From Lactarius indigo (taxonomy: Eukaryota; Basidiomycota; Agaricomycetes; Russulales; Russulaceae): a stretch of DNA of 64,000 nt. Position 1 is the stretch's first letter; each line of letters opens with the position of its first letter. Location: the NCBI GenBank assembly GCA_025766275.1, contig JAFKAC010000005.1, positions 1,798,001-1,862,000 of the forward strand, written 5' to 3'. Shown piece after piece: positions 42,059-53,880 of this stretch. Made by a program: the position numbers and the translations under genes. The notes under the pieces were generated by a model, which had not been told where the DNA came from, searched no databases, and worked only from the letters and a program-made list of their open reading frames with translations.

Positions 42059-44464
42059 ATGGAGGCAGTTGAGTTTCAAGAGAGCAACTCTATAGTGTTC
42101 GAGTGGACACTTCGCGGTTTGAAGAATCTTTTCGAGTCGAGGTAGAGTACAACCCCTATGTCTTCGAGTTGCCCCAGGATCCTCAACCTGTTTCAGCAAG
42201 GGTGAGGCAAAATCAAAAGTGACGAAGAGTGCAAAGTTCGGTGGAGGGCGGTGGCAGGTATGGCGCCTTGTCTCATCCTACCACCCGTGATCCCCCTTGA
42301 TCAATGATGACGATAAGGTTCTCTTCTATGCGAACTCTGGACCACCCTATACCTCTACAGACTCGGGTGGTACTAGTTCTGGTGGATATGTGAGCTTGTT
42401 TTTGTCATGTGAGGTACGCCATATCGGCTTTCTGCATCGATGAAGCCTTCAACACGAAGGGTTAGCCTACCCAAGAAGAGAAGGACGCTGCATATAACGG
42501 GAGGTGAGAGATATCGTTGCGAATTTTTCGCACGGAGGATGTGCTTATCGTTGTCAGATGGGTCCGCGAAGGACTGTACCGATTTTCATTCGAGTTGCAC
42601 AGGTCGTCCTTTTTATGAGATTACAGACATCAGATGCTCAACCTCTCTCAGCTTGAAGAAGAAAGAACTCTTTCATGTCAAGGAAGCACACAACCACTCA
42701 TTTTCTCATGCTGTATGTATTTATATCTGTTTTCTCACCCACCGCGCTCATGATCTCTAGACGGCAAACTGGGGATGGTATATAATCGGTCGTGATTGTG
42801 ACAACAAAAAATTGATTTGCTTGCAGGGCACAGTTTGCACGCAGAGACGCGGCGTACTATACGAAGAACGTCGTCAGGAGCAATGACGCATTCGTAATCA
42901 CCTGCACGATTAGCTCTACGCCTGGACCGCCGACCTCGTCACCGACGACTCACAAATCTCTCGTTCCGAAGGACCTGCTAGAATCGGTTGGCCAGCTGCT
43001 AGACGACCCAGTCTATTCAGACATAGAGTTTGTTCTTCCATCCCGAAATTCCCGTGCACCCACTCCACGCCGAATATATGCGTCCAAGCGGTTACTTAGT
43101 CGTGCGGACTACTTTGACTCAAGTAAGCTTGTTCGGGTACTTCTACCCTGGATCTGACATTGTCTTAGTGTTCAATGCTGGTTTTGTCGAGGCATCCTCT
43201 GATACTAGCACCTTCGAGATTGCAGGGGACACGGATCTAGACAACGTCGACACCGCGTCTGAGTATACTGCTCTCGGCGCTCACCCAGAAGATTCGGACG
43301 AGGAAGACGAAGCATACGATCTAGGTGAATCTGATGGCGACCCGCCCAACTCGGATCATGAACCCGAAGACATTCCACGTGACTTTCTAGAGCCAGGTAT
43401 CAATGTTGCGGCCGAAGAGCTAGAGGGGGGCGATGATAGTGGTGAAGGCGAGGACGAGAAGCCACGTAACGTACGGCAGAAAGTAGTGCATCCCTCGAGC
43501 CCCCGTGGTGCGAATGCACAGATTCTCCCTCGTGGCGCTGCTACTGTGGCGGATAGGGACATTCCCGGCCCGCCCAAGTTGCGCGTGGTCGTGAAGGATG
43601 TTGCGTACGCAACTTATCGTGCTGTGCTGTACTACGTACTCCTCTTCTCCTACCTCTCCTGGAACCTCCACTCATGTTTCACTAGCTGTATACGGATCGA
43701 ATCCGGTTTGCGCCGCTATCGTCATCCTTCCTTTCATCGTGTTCGCCTGGGGCCACTTGCGAACAAATACCAAACGACAGCCAGGCTAGCCTTGGTCCTG
43801 TCACGCGTACGGGGTCGGCAGAAGTAAATGCGGGTGCGAGCTCGCGGAGGGAATGGATCCAGGAATGGGAACGCGGAAACTCTGGGCAACCCGTCCCATG
43901 CTCGGCGAAGGCCGTATACAGACTCGCAGATAGTGAGCAATGCTTGTTTTGATGTGGGGACTGAGCTACATGCTGACATGTGGCACGTAGAACTTGGGCT
44001 TGCGGAGCTGAAGTCTCGGGCGTTCGAGGCAAGTGTATTCGGTCTACTCGATGTTTACCTTTCCTTTGACGTGCGCATTAGCATATTACCAAGTCCCTCA
44101 CAGTAGAGAACGTCCCTTACGAAGTCTTTTCAACTTTCTCCGCTACTTTCGAAGTTGTTCGAAAGGTAAGTTGTTACGGTACGGGCTCCCCGGCACTACT
44201 TACTATTATTAGGTGGAGGTGAAATATTTTCTCGACCATTGGGCGGAGATCCGAAGTTCGGATGCTATGCGCAGCGTTTGGCACCAGATCAGACTGGGAC
44301 GACATCCCGGCTTCGAGGAAGGTTCGCACATGCCACCGCTGTGCCGCAGCACTCATGTTGATCTCTGACCTCTAGTATGGCCTGTCATTGCTACGCACCT
44401 CGAATTCAAGCCCCAGAATAGTGGGGCGGGCAGCGACAGAGAAGACTCTAGTCGGCAGTCTTGA
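42059..44464 (+). CDS. BTB/POZ-domain protein with N-terminal MATH-like domain
   Basis: A probable substrate adaptor, since proteins of MATH-BTB architecture recruit targets to cullin-3 ubiquitin ligase. That role is inference. The chosen start is ATG 42059 (MEAVEFQESNSIVFEWTLRGL), 165 bp after the PRP24 stop. The N-terminal half resembles a MATH-type fold (WQVLFYANSG, GGYVSLFLSCE, then LYRFSFEL). The BTB part starts at LLDDPVYSDIEFVL, with RRIYASKRLLSRADYFDSMFNAGF. It is then interrupted by an acidic, low-complexity insertion of about 130 residues (ASEYTALGAHPEDSDEEDEA and following) and resumes at LRVVVKDVAYATYRAVLYYLYTDRI. The helical tail has LADKLGLAELKSRAFEHI. The stop TGA is at 44462-44464. 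Exons were joined by eye through about nine introns. Confidence 0.7.
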
Positions 44465-45038
44465 GACCTACAAAACCAGCTGTCCAGTTGATTTCCGCCG
44501 GACGAACCGCGGAAATCCCGCCTTCTTGTCTTGGGGCTGCCAATGAGATCTAATTTACGTGAAGGAAGTCACTCTTTTGAAGTGAATAGGGGGACACTCG
44601 GGCAGTGTGAACGTGGAGCGTTGCTACCAATGTGTACTTATTGCCCTATCATTGCGAAATGATGAGGGCAGTGCTGCGCCGTCAGGCTGTGATAACAACT
44701 GCGGAGGGGTTTGGACAATTTATAATTTTTTGGGCTCGAAGACGAGAAGCTCACAGGCTCTTGCAAACCTGGACAACAGAATACGGCTTGTGCCATTATT
44801 TTGGTAGAAACTTGAAGAGGTACGGAGAGGAAAGTTGGCCAGCCGCTATCGGCCGGGCGAGTGCGTGGGAAGTGAACATCGCCCCAGACAACGACTAGAA
44901 TTGTCTGGACACCGCACTTGCTTTGTATTCCTTATAATCTATCTCTTCCCCCCAACCACCATTCCCCTCCTCCTTCCTGTCCGGTCGTCTCGGTATTAGC
45001 AAAACAATCTCTCTACTTGCTACTTACTTCCAAGACAG
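44465..45038. other. Intergenic region
   Basis: The 0.6 kb between the BTB gene and the RING gene. A small open frame (44632-44898) has no recognisable motif. The last 100 bases are C/T-rich and likely form the RING-gene promoter. Confidence 0.5.
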
Positions 45039-48000
45039 ATGGAACACCATCCTCATAACTTTCTCGCCAATGCATTCCACCATATGTTTGGCCGTACACG
45101 GACGTCTGTGAATGAACGTGGACATCCCGCCTCCGAGTCAGCTGGAATGTTTCGGTCGCAGTCCTCTCAGCCAATTCAACCCGTGTGTTTACCGCCGCTC
45201 AAATGCAAATGAATTTCTGATGACTTCATCTTTGTTGTAACAGGACCGTGAGGCGATGTCCTTACCAGGCTCACCCTCACCACACCCCGTAGACGAAGAC
45301 GGAGATGCTGAAATGCTTCCTGCGGGTTTCCCAAGTACTGTGCCCCGTGCCACCGTAGCACATCCATTTCCACTCACACCTGACCTATCACAATCACCAT
45401 CGTTGCCGCCTTCGGGCCCCCTCGCTTCATCTTCACATTCACCAATCGATTGGGGCGTGTCACATCTCTCACACCCCTCCGTGATAGATGACGATGCTCG
45501 TAGTGACACTTCAATGCCTCCTCTTTACGATGCGTCGGATTCGGAGTCCGGGGAGGAGCATTTCCACCGGAACGCCTACGACTTCATGTCCGATTCGGAA
45601 GCGGATGCCCACGACGTGGAGATGACTCTTTTATTTGATGACGATGGAGACGTTGCAGCTTATCTGGATGATGCAGTACCACCACCACTATCTGATGAGG
45701 TGACAACGGCGGAGGGCAGTGCGAACCATCATGTGACGGTTGAAGAAGTCCAAGATCAGGACTTGCCACATACTGGTGAGTGTGGGTTTGCAGCCTATTC
45801 TCGAGTGTCACGAACATTAATATGGCTTCTAGATACCGTGCCCCCTCCAAGGATTCCAGGTAGCCCGCAGCTTGGCACGTCATCACACGTTGAACCTCAT
45901 TCACACACGCTTCCTCTTCCTCATCCACACGCTCACCTACATCTACACCCACACCCACAGCCTCCTCACCCGCAACCTTACCAACACTTGCATCCGGTTC
46001 CACCTCAGCCTCATGTTGGGATTCAGCTTCCTACTTTTCCTGGTATGCCCGGCCTTCGTGCACAAGGCCAAGGTGATGGCCAGGTTCCTCTCCCTGGACT
46101 TCGGACTCTGTTCCAACCGCTCTTCGTAGAAGCAGTCGCCGAAGCCGGGGAGGGTCTCCGGACAGCACAAGGCAGAGGTATTCCTGGTCAAGGGCCGGGT
46201 CCTACCACTGGTCCAGACACATTACCTGCAGGAGCGAGTCGCACAGGTGTCCCCATTGTGCAAGTGACATTTAATGTGCCGGTATTTCGCCTACCCACCG
46301 ACGCTCGGCCGAGACAGCAACAGCAAACAGAAGCTCAACGTCCAGCTGAGCAAGCGGCTGAACAAGAGCGCGCGTCTGCTGCGGCACCAACAAGAACCGA
46401 CAATCCCAACGCGGAAAATAACCTTAACCCACCAGCACCTAACCCAATTCCCGATGGCATTCCCAATCCATTACGTCAATTCATCGAAGCGCTCGATTTC
46501 ACTCCCAATCCAAATGCTGACGGCCCGCCAGTTGGTGCACCACCAGCATTGACCGGTCTCTTGGGTTTGTTGTTTGGTCTCGGCCTTGGTTCCCCCGAGC
46601 TTCATCGCGAAGATCCTGTCAGAGCGAAGCGGCTTGTCAATGGTTTGGAAGAAGTAAGCGCAGGCTTGGTGAAGCGGATGAGGAAAATCGGCGAGGGTGC
46701 TGCTGACGGCGCTACCTGTGCTATTTGTTGGGACACACTCTTGGACGAGAGTGCTGAGTCCGCAGAGGTGCCTACCTGGGATGCCGCTTCCGATCGTGGA
46801 CAAACAACTGATTCTGAACCCGGTCCCAGTGCTCCTGTAGAACCAGAAGAGCCCCTCCCAAGGGTGGTTGCGCTGCCGTGCTCGCATGTCTTCCATAGCG
46901 GGTGTCTTGTCCCCTGGTTCTCGCGACCAAAGCAGACGACGTGTCCGACTTGTCGATTCAACGTAGATCCCGATAACTTGACCTACGAGCCTCCGCGTCG
47001 ACCTCAGACCGACCATCGTCAGCCGCCGCCGCCGCCGCAGCAGCAGCAGCAGCAGCAGCAGCGACCAATGCCACCACACCCAGCTGCGCCGGCACCGGCA
47101 CCGGCACCAGCGCAACCAGCACAGCAGCAACAACAGCAGGATGCTTCATCTGGACCTGTGCCGCCTCCTCAACAAGTTCCCCAGCCACCCCCACTCCCCC
47201 TACCTCAACGACGAACGGTCTTTGAACACACATTCACAATTCCATTTCCACCACCTCCGTTCCCATTCCCATTACCTCAGCCAGGCAATCTTGGCCCTCA
47301 GCAAGGTCCCTTCCCTCCAATGGATCCCTTTATGTTCCAACGTACCCTCCACACTCTCCGTCAATTCTCCCCCCCTATGCAACACCGGCCACAACAGCCA
47401 CCACCGGATGGTGCTCCTCCACAGGAGGGCCCCGCTCCACCTCCGATTCCCCAGCAACCCCAGGTACGACCTCCCATGCCAGGGCAAAGGCAAGGTCTAC
47501 AACCTCCACCGCAAGACGCCAATGCGAACGGCATGCCGCGCTTTCCTGGCCTCTTTCAGTTCGAGCTTCCACAGGTCGTTCAGATGCCAGACAATACCTG
47601 GTTTTGGGCTGCGCCGTTGGGAGATCTACCACCTATGACCGCCGCGCGGCCTCCAAACCCTCCCGCGCCTCGCGCATGGGCACCGCCACCGCCACCTGGA
47701 CTGACATTACGTCAGCGGGTCGAGCAAAGCGAACGTGAGAAAGGCCTGCGCTGTGATGACATGTCGTGCGGCCTTGGGCCATCGGACGATGATCCAGAGC
47801 CGACGGCCGACCTCGCGCGTGTTGTCATCCATGCGCTCGGAGATGGGAATCCCGCGTGCGCCCACGCGTTCCACCCAGCGTGCCTGGTGAGCGCAGAACG
47901 TGTAGCGGGATGGGCGCCCGACGACGAGCGCGAGCGCGAGCGGACAGGCGGACCTGTTGAAGTTAGCTGCCCCGTGTGCCGTGCTGTTGGCGCTGTCGCG

Positions 48001-48039
48001 CATGGTGATTGGAAGAAGGGCGTGCAGGCCCTCGCGTGA
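45039..48039 (+). CDS. Proline-rich RING-type E3 ubiquitin ligase with two RING-like fingers
   Basis: Predicted protein of 960 aa from three exons (45039-45182, 45244-45775, 45833-48039) whose lengths sum to an exact frame. The N-terminus is MEHHPHNFLANAFHHMF. A long acidic and His/Pro-rich low-complexity region precedes a RING-H2 finger: CAICWDTLL, a spacer of about 45 residues, then LPCSHVFHSGCLVPWF and CPTC. The spacer between the second and third metal ligands is unusually long. Next is a poly-Pro/poly-Gln tract. A second RING-like finger lies at the C-terminus: CDDMSCG, then CAHAFHPACLVS and SCPVCRAV. The first is probably a ubiquitin ligase module. The second may be a variant RING or another zinc-binding finger. 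The substrate and location are unknown. Confidence 0.8.
47027..47145 (+). repeat. CCG/CAG triplet tracts coding poly-Pro and poly-Gln
   Basis: A run of CCG repeats followed by about eight CAG repeats near 47039-47062, then mixed CCGGCA repeats and another CAG/CAA run near 47120-47140. Translated as PPPPP, QQQQQQQ and PAPAPAPA. Confidence 0.85.
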
Positions 48040-48266
48040 GTCGCAGTCCGGTGGCCTTGTTTTCACTTCGTGATATCGATTTGAATATTTTTCTCCCTCT
48101 GTCACTTCTCTCTGTAATTCATCACAAATTATGAGATACGCATTCCAGTTAATTTCACGGCAGTATTATAGACTGTAGTTGATTGGGTCTGATAAAAACG
48201 GACACGTTCTCCACGTGTATCACTGAACTGTGACATAATAGCACCACAGCAGAGTTGCCTCGTACC

Positions 48267-49333
48267 ATGTCTATCAGATATCTTACAGCCAGGCTAGCAC
48301 AACAGGTATGTCCGCGCTGAACGAGATCTTTCTCCCGACGGATGACCTGCACAGATCGATGAAGAACTCATGGGCGCCGCGGGAGCCTTTAGCTTAGATC
48401 AGGCGAGTGGGATGCCCGGTGCCTGCAATATGTGCACCCCCTTAACTGGATTTCGGTCGTAGCTTATGGAACTCGCTGGCCTTGCATGCGCCCAGACCCT
48501 CGCGACGGTCTATGACAAGGAACGGTATCCGCGCGTGTTGGTCTGCTGCGGACCAGGAAACCAAGGGGGAGACGGACTAGTCGCTGCGCGTCACTTGGGT
48601 GCGGCGACGGACGTGTCAGTATAAACGTCGCTTATTGAATCACACTCTCAGGGATGTTTGGGTATAAGCCGGTGATCTGGATGCCAAAGGTGTCGTCATT
48701 TGCTGTGTCACCATCCTTGTTCTCAACACAATCAGCAGCCAGGATCGAAGGACATATACAAGGTCAGGGGCATTTTGTTTCTTCACGGACCGCCTTTGCT
48801 GATGGCTGCCCCGCAGCGCCTACACAAGCAATGCACGAACATGAACATCGCGACGCTCCCCGCCTCGGACCCTTCGCAGGCGGAGAGCACGCTCTCGACC
48901 GCGCTCGCCTCAAGCGACGTCGTGCTCGACGCGATCTTCGGCTTCTCTTTCCAGCCTCCCGTGCGTGCCCCGTTCGACGCCGCGCTTCCGCTCCTTGCGC
49001 GCGCGAATGCTCCCATCGTGTCCATCGACATCCCGTCGGGCTGGGACGTCGAGCGCGGAGACGCCGAGGGACGCGGACTGCAACCGGACGTGCTGGTCAG
49101 CCTCACCGCGCCGAAGGAGGGCGTTCGGAGGTTCACGGGGCGGCATTTCCTCGGGGGGCGATTCGTATCGAGGTGGGCGTGTGCTTGTGGGAGAGCTAAA
49201 ATGACTTGGAACTGACGTGGGTGGTGCTCGTGTGAACAGGTCTGTGGAAGAAAGATACGAACTTAATCTGCCGGGGTATCCCGGTGTTGCACAGATAGTC
49301 GAACTGGCTTCGCAGGACGGGGGTCGTTTGTGA
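48267..49333 (+). CDS. NAD(P)H-hydrate epimerase (YjeF N-terminal domain)
   Basis: A metabolite-repair enzyme that interconverts R and S forms of hydrated NAD(P)H so that the ATP- or ADP-dependent dehydratase can restore NAD(P)H. ATG 48267 ([13 protein letters not shown]) is followed by an intron and by [22 protein letters not shown], the conserved opening of the family. The nucleotide-binding motif [17 protein letters not shown] differs from the common GNNGGDG by one residue. [15 protein letters not shown] carries the catalytic Asp region. [17 protein letters not shown] and [24 protein letters not shown] are both typical. The C-terminal [17 protein letters not shown] completes the fold, with stop TGA at 49331-49333. 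About seven short introns, and the joins checked keep the family sequence. Length is about 250 aa, complete for this class. Confidence 0.92.
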
Positions 49334-49476
49334 CTCGGTTAATCTGTTGTTTCGGTGTGGGGGCTGTGTAATCTTATCGGGTGCTACGCGTGTGACTTTC
49401 GCGTTCGATGATTTTTACTTTAACTTTTCCCTTAATTTCGCCTCCGACAGTCGATCTCTCGTTCTCTCTTACTACG

Positions 49477-50775
49477 ATGCCAGCCAAAAAATGTCGCTTC
49501 TACTCTCCAACGCAGCCTCCGAGCCTATCCATGAGCGAGCTCGTCTGTAAGACGCTTGACCACGACGCGACGGACGTCCTGATCGACAAGTGGCTCGAGC
49601 ACCGCAACGACGCGTACTGGGAGTGGTTTATGCGCGTGCGCGAACGCAGACATTCGGCCTTGCATACTCTGCAGCGCGGAGAACAGCTGCTTGCTTGGAG
49701 CAAGGGCGACTTTGTTCCGGAGAACATTTTCATGCGTACGGTCGATACCGCTCGCATGATCCCCCTCGACCGTACATGGACCACGCATGTGTACCACCAT
49801 CGCTCGATGCAGGACCGAAAGCTGTCCATGATGCCGGTGGTATTCACGATGGTGTGTGGCGCCTACACTGTGCGCATCACGTTCGCGGTCTGAAGAGCTC
49901 GATGATGCAGCTCCCCGAACTCATGCTCCTGCGCGGCATGCACGACCACGGTTGCGATGACATCTTCATCATCGTCACGGATATGAAACGAGCCGAGATG
50001 GACGCCGCCACTGAATATTTCAAATTTGTCTGTCGATACACGTTCGGCCAGACGGTGAAGCGCAAAGCAGAGCGGGAGATACACTATCGACGTGAGGATT
50101 ATATGCTCTCTGCGCCGCACGGCGTGCCAGTAGTACCCCCCATCCGCTCACGTCCCCGTGGCAGACGCGCGACTCAAGTACGCGCTCGAGCACCAGCGCC
50201 GCACGCCCTGTTTCCCGCAGATCGACCTCATCTTCCGCGCGATCCTCTACGAGCGGCGTCCGCCCTTCATCGTGCTCTTCTCGCACCAGACGACCTCCTA
50301 CTCGCAGATACTCTTCACCCACCCCGTCTTCGTCCCCGCCGCAGACATATTCCTCGACTTCCCCTCGGGCTGCCCAAACCCATGCTGCACCGAGGACTGC
50401 GAGATGATCCGCTTTCCCCGCAACGGGATCGATAGCGCAGTCGTCCTCCCGCTCAAGCGCGGCACTGGCTGCTGCTTCCGCCGCGTGCGTGCGCGCGAGA
50501 TGTGCAATTGGGTAGACTGCGACGTCGCGTTCTCAGAGGAGAACGCATCGCGCAACGCCGGTGGGGGGGAAGGCGGCAGCGAGTGCGCGTCGTCCGTGAG
50601 TGGGAAGGGGAGCAGCACTGGCCCGGGCCCTGATGTCGCACGGCCGGCGGTTCGCGGACAGGTCTGCGGCAAATGCAAGTTAGTCAAGTACTGCTCGGCA
50701 GAACACCAGCGTAGGGACTGGGAGGAGCATCGCCGGCTCTGTGCCAGACCGGCGCAGGGGGAGGAAAAAGAGTGA
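49477..50775 (+). CDS. MYND-type zinc-finger protein with two apparent frameshifts
   Basis: A single-exon-looking gene of about 430 codons. ATG 49477 (MPAKKCRFYSPTQPP) reads to ITFAV, then hits TGA at 49891-49893. The continuing protein (GLKSSMMQLPELMLLRG to EDYMLSAPHGVPVV) lies in another frame. From about 50138 the first frame is used again (SAHVPVADARLKYALEHQ) to the stop TGA at 50773-50775. The C-terminus has a MYND finger (CGKCKLVKYCSAEHQRRDW then HRRLC), usually a protein-interaction module. One base seems missing near 49891 and one extra near the C6 run at 50137-50142, so the two changes compensate. Alternatives are two very short introns (44 and 55 bp) with weak donors, or real pseudogenisation. 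The product is otherwise of normal shape. The function is unknown. Confidence 0.65.
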
Positions 50776-50789
50776 AGTTGTAAGCTTCT

Positions 50790-50790
<1 letters not shown>

Positions 50791-50823
<33 letters not shown>
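50791..50823 (+). repeat. (TTG)11 microsatellite
   Basis: Eleven perfect TTG repeats, starting 15 bp after the MYND-gene stop codon, in its probable 3' UTR. Confidence 0.95.
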
Positions 50824-50824
<1 letters not shown>

Positions 50825-53800
50825 AGGAGATTGGCTGCTTGCGCCGAGTTTTTGTGATCGATGGGGGGCCTCACTTCGCTAGCCCGAGTTGTGGTTGTTT
50901 GATGATAGGATAGGATATCACTCGTGCCCGTACGTTGTACGATGGAATAACACGCCGATGCCACGACGTACACGTGCCCTACGCATCGATTTTAGTCTTT
51001 GCGGACTGGACCAACGTGCGTCGTGCTGCTTGCTGTCTTCCAAGTAGCACAACTGGCGTGCATGTTGCGCTCGTACCGTTACTACGGTTTCTTCTGGTCT
51101 TTTCATCTGTGGCGAGGTGCGTGTGTCTCACTCGTGTCAACTACGCCCCCTGGCACCTCGGGATTAAAGCGAGCCGAGAAGTCCCTCCGGAGTCTCACCT
51201 TAAAGCTAGAGAAGAACACAATCTAGGTTGATAGGTTCTATTCTGTGGGGAAGTCCATCAAACAAAGCTATTGTCTCTGCCGGCTGGGCCCATTCACGGT
51301 GGGCCTTATTCACGGTAGGCCTGAAGGATTGGACGGATGGCACGACTCAAGGATGATGTTTAGGGGTATCAACTTATAAAACTTCTGTTCTCGTGTCTCT
51401 TTTCTCGTTTCACTGGCGCCTTACTTTGCCCACAGGTTGCAATCTTAAAGGACTGATGGAACGGCTAAGTAACTAGCAGCCGCAGCGCGCGTTATGCTTA
51501 ATTATCTCCATAGAGCTCAAGCCGCTTGTCTTCCAGCCCGATCACACGGGAAAGGCAATCGCCCAAATCCGATATCGCTACGACTCAACGCACTGTACGG
51601 CTCAAATCTTTCTGGAAAAACGAACTGGGAAACGTGTCCTGTCCGGCTCTTGGTGAGTGAATTGAATGGTTTTGACGCCTCCATGCGTGCTGCCGCCGGT
51701 GAGACCGGGTGACCATGCATGTGCACTCCCATTTGCAACGGGGAGCGCCCGAGCGAACGAACGAACGAGCAAACAAGCAAGCAGACCACACAAGCAAAAC
51801 CTTACCACACCGGCGCCCCCCTCTCTTCTTCCCTCCTCCTTCTGTCTTTCCTTGGGTAGATTCGACTCCATGAAGAAACTTTTAGCCTTTTCTTTGTCAG
51901 TTCGTGCCCCGCGCGCTTTCGCCTCGCCCCTTCTCGCCCCGCCCCGTCCTTCGCTTTATTTCTTCTTTGCGTTCCTTCTTCCCCCGGTTACCGCACTCGT
52001 GACCGGACTTGATTGGCCCGGTCTTGTTAATGAGCGTATCTACTCCAAGCTCCCCTCCCATGGCGCACCGCTGCAACCTGTTCCCACGCGGCCTGTGTGG
52101 CGCTTACGTGCACACGCGCACGGCCTTCAAGACGTCCATCTCAAACGCTGTCACCTGAGGAGCGGTGTTGCTTCCTGTACGACGCCACCTCCCACCGCAA
52201 CTGCGAACCAAGCAAAGCAGCTCTGAGGGCTTGTATAGGTCTAGTACAGCCCCCAGGCCCGCTTGCTTCTTTACTCTTTCGGTCGATTTGGGTCGCTGTG
52301 CAACAACATTGAACCCACTCGTAGCTTCGATTTCCGTAGTCTCAGGTCAAAACGGTGGTCTAGGCCTGGCCATCGAACCCCCATTGATATAGATCCTAAG
52401 CCATCGGTCCTCGTTTTTTTCGTCTTCTTTCTTGGAAATCCTTTCCTTTCGATCAGACCTTTCTGGGTTACCAATACAAAACTAAACGCGCGCGAGAGCA
52501 TCCGTTTCGCGGCACGAGTGCGGCCTCGGCCATGCCTCGTGCAGAATGATATTCATCTCTCTCTTACAGTGACAGGGGGTTAGGAGGGGAGCCTAGGGCG
52601 CTCCGTCGCCATGCGTCGCGACGTGATTTCTTCCGTCCATATATCTGTACGCCCGAACGCCCCGATAGAGGTGTCGGCATACATTCATTCCCCTCTCTCC
52701 TTTCCGACAGATACGCGCGTTGAATTTCAACCCCATCAATCGCGCGGCGCGTGATGCCGATCGGTATGAGGAGGAGGGGTAAAATGATCGGGTATATGCA
52801 TACATACGTGTGTGTGCTTCCCTTTCCTTTTTTTCTTTCTTGGTTTGTTATTCAAGAAACGTTTTGCCTCGCGTCTGCACTCGGCTCTTCGCCCCACACC
52901 CGTTGCGCCGTCCGGATCATCGTCGTGTTGATGATGCATGATGCATCGGTTGTGTGAAGGGTAGACAGTCAGATGGTCGTGTTCGGGTGGTGAGATGGGG
53001 CCGATCATCTACCCGTCTTACTTTAGTCCCATTTTTCCCTGTGACTCACGCAAGCTCCGCGACTTTTTTATTGCATGCGCGATCGGAAAGTACAGTAGCA
53101 CATTTCCGGTTCACGAAACGTGATACTTGTGAGCAGGCGGGCGTATCCCAATATCACGCCAATAATGTTCCACATTTCATTTACCTCTCCACCACTCCAG
53201 CACGTTGTCAGCCAGAATTCAATTAGCCCCTTCCCCGATATCTCGGGGCGCCGGGAGAAGACGGGTATTTTGTGGAAGAGGGGGAGGACGAAAGATGGTG
53301 GCGCAGCAGCACGCCAAAAATTAAGCCCACTTCCCGTGATTGATCCCGTCCTTTCGATCAGCACAAAGCAACATGCTTCCTTTTTTGTGCAGCGTTACAA
53401 GACGTCCATTGGTCATTGTAGAGTACGAGATTACTATCAGTATCCAACATAGCAGTAGACAGGACGAACGATTCACCCCCAAATGTAGTAGAGTACATTT
53501 GGGGGTGAGACCACAGTCGGAAGCGAACTACGGCTACATCTCCGGGACCAGCGCGGAAGGAGGAAACGAGATGGTGGTATAAGTACATCGCGATGAGCGG
53601 GGGAGTAATAAGAACAACAACCAAGAAAAGACAAATAAAACACACTGGTCCCCTAGACGGCCTAACATAACGATATCAGAGAAAGAGGGAGAGAGGGAGG
53701 GGGGCGTAATCAAACATGAATGCGTGACAGATGCAATTGCGAGGGTATGGATGAAAAAAAATGAAAATGCAAGGAAATAAACGTAAGTACACAGACGAAA

Positions 53801-53880
53801 TGAGGGTGGTCGTGGCGGGATAATCAAGATGGGAGGATTGAGGCACAGGTTTTGATCGCGAGGGGGCGGGAGCCGGGGCG
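50824..53880. other. Long intergenic region, no gene seen
   Basis: About 3 kb. There are C/T-rich tracts around 51800-52000 and GA-rich sequence around 53650-53700. Open frames of up to 186 codons (51666-52226) show no motif and look like chance in C-rich DNA. A perfect 15-bp hairpin lies at 53473-53508. Confidence 0.5.
53473..53508 (+). repeat. Perfect 15-bp inverted repeat with 6-nt loop
   Basis: The arm TCACCCCCAAATGTA at 53473-53487 pairs completely with 53494-53508, with a GTAGAG loop. It stands alone in noncoding DNA, about 370 bp past the stop of the minus-strand DUF6699-like gene. Confidence 0.9.

Noticed and set aside
51666..52226. 186-codon plus-strand open frame with a possible hydrophobic stretch
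   Set aside because: Composition follows the local C/T-rich DNA. There is no motif, the hydrophobic part is not at the start, and no splice-consistent extension exists.
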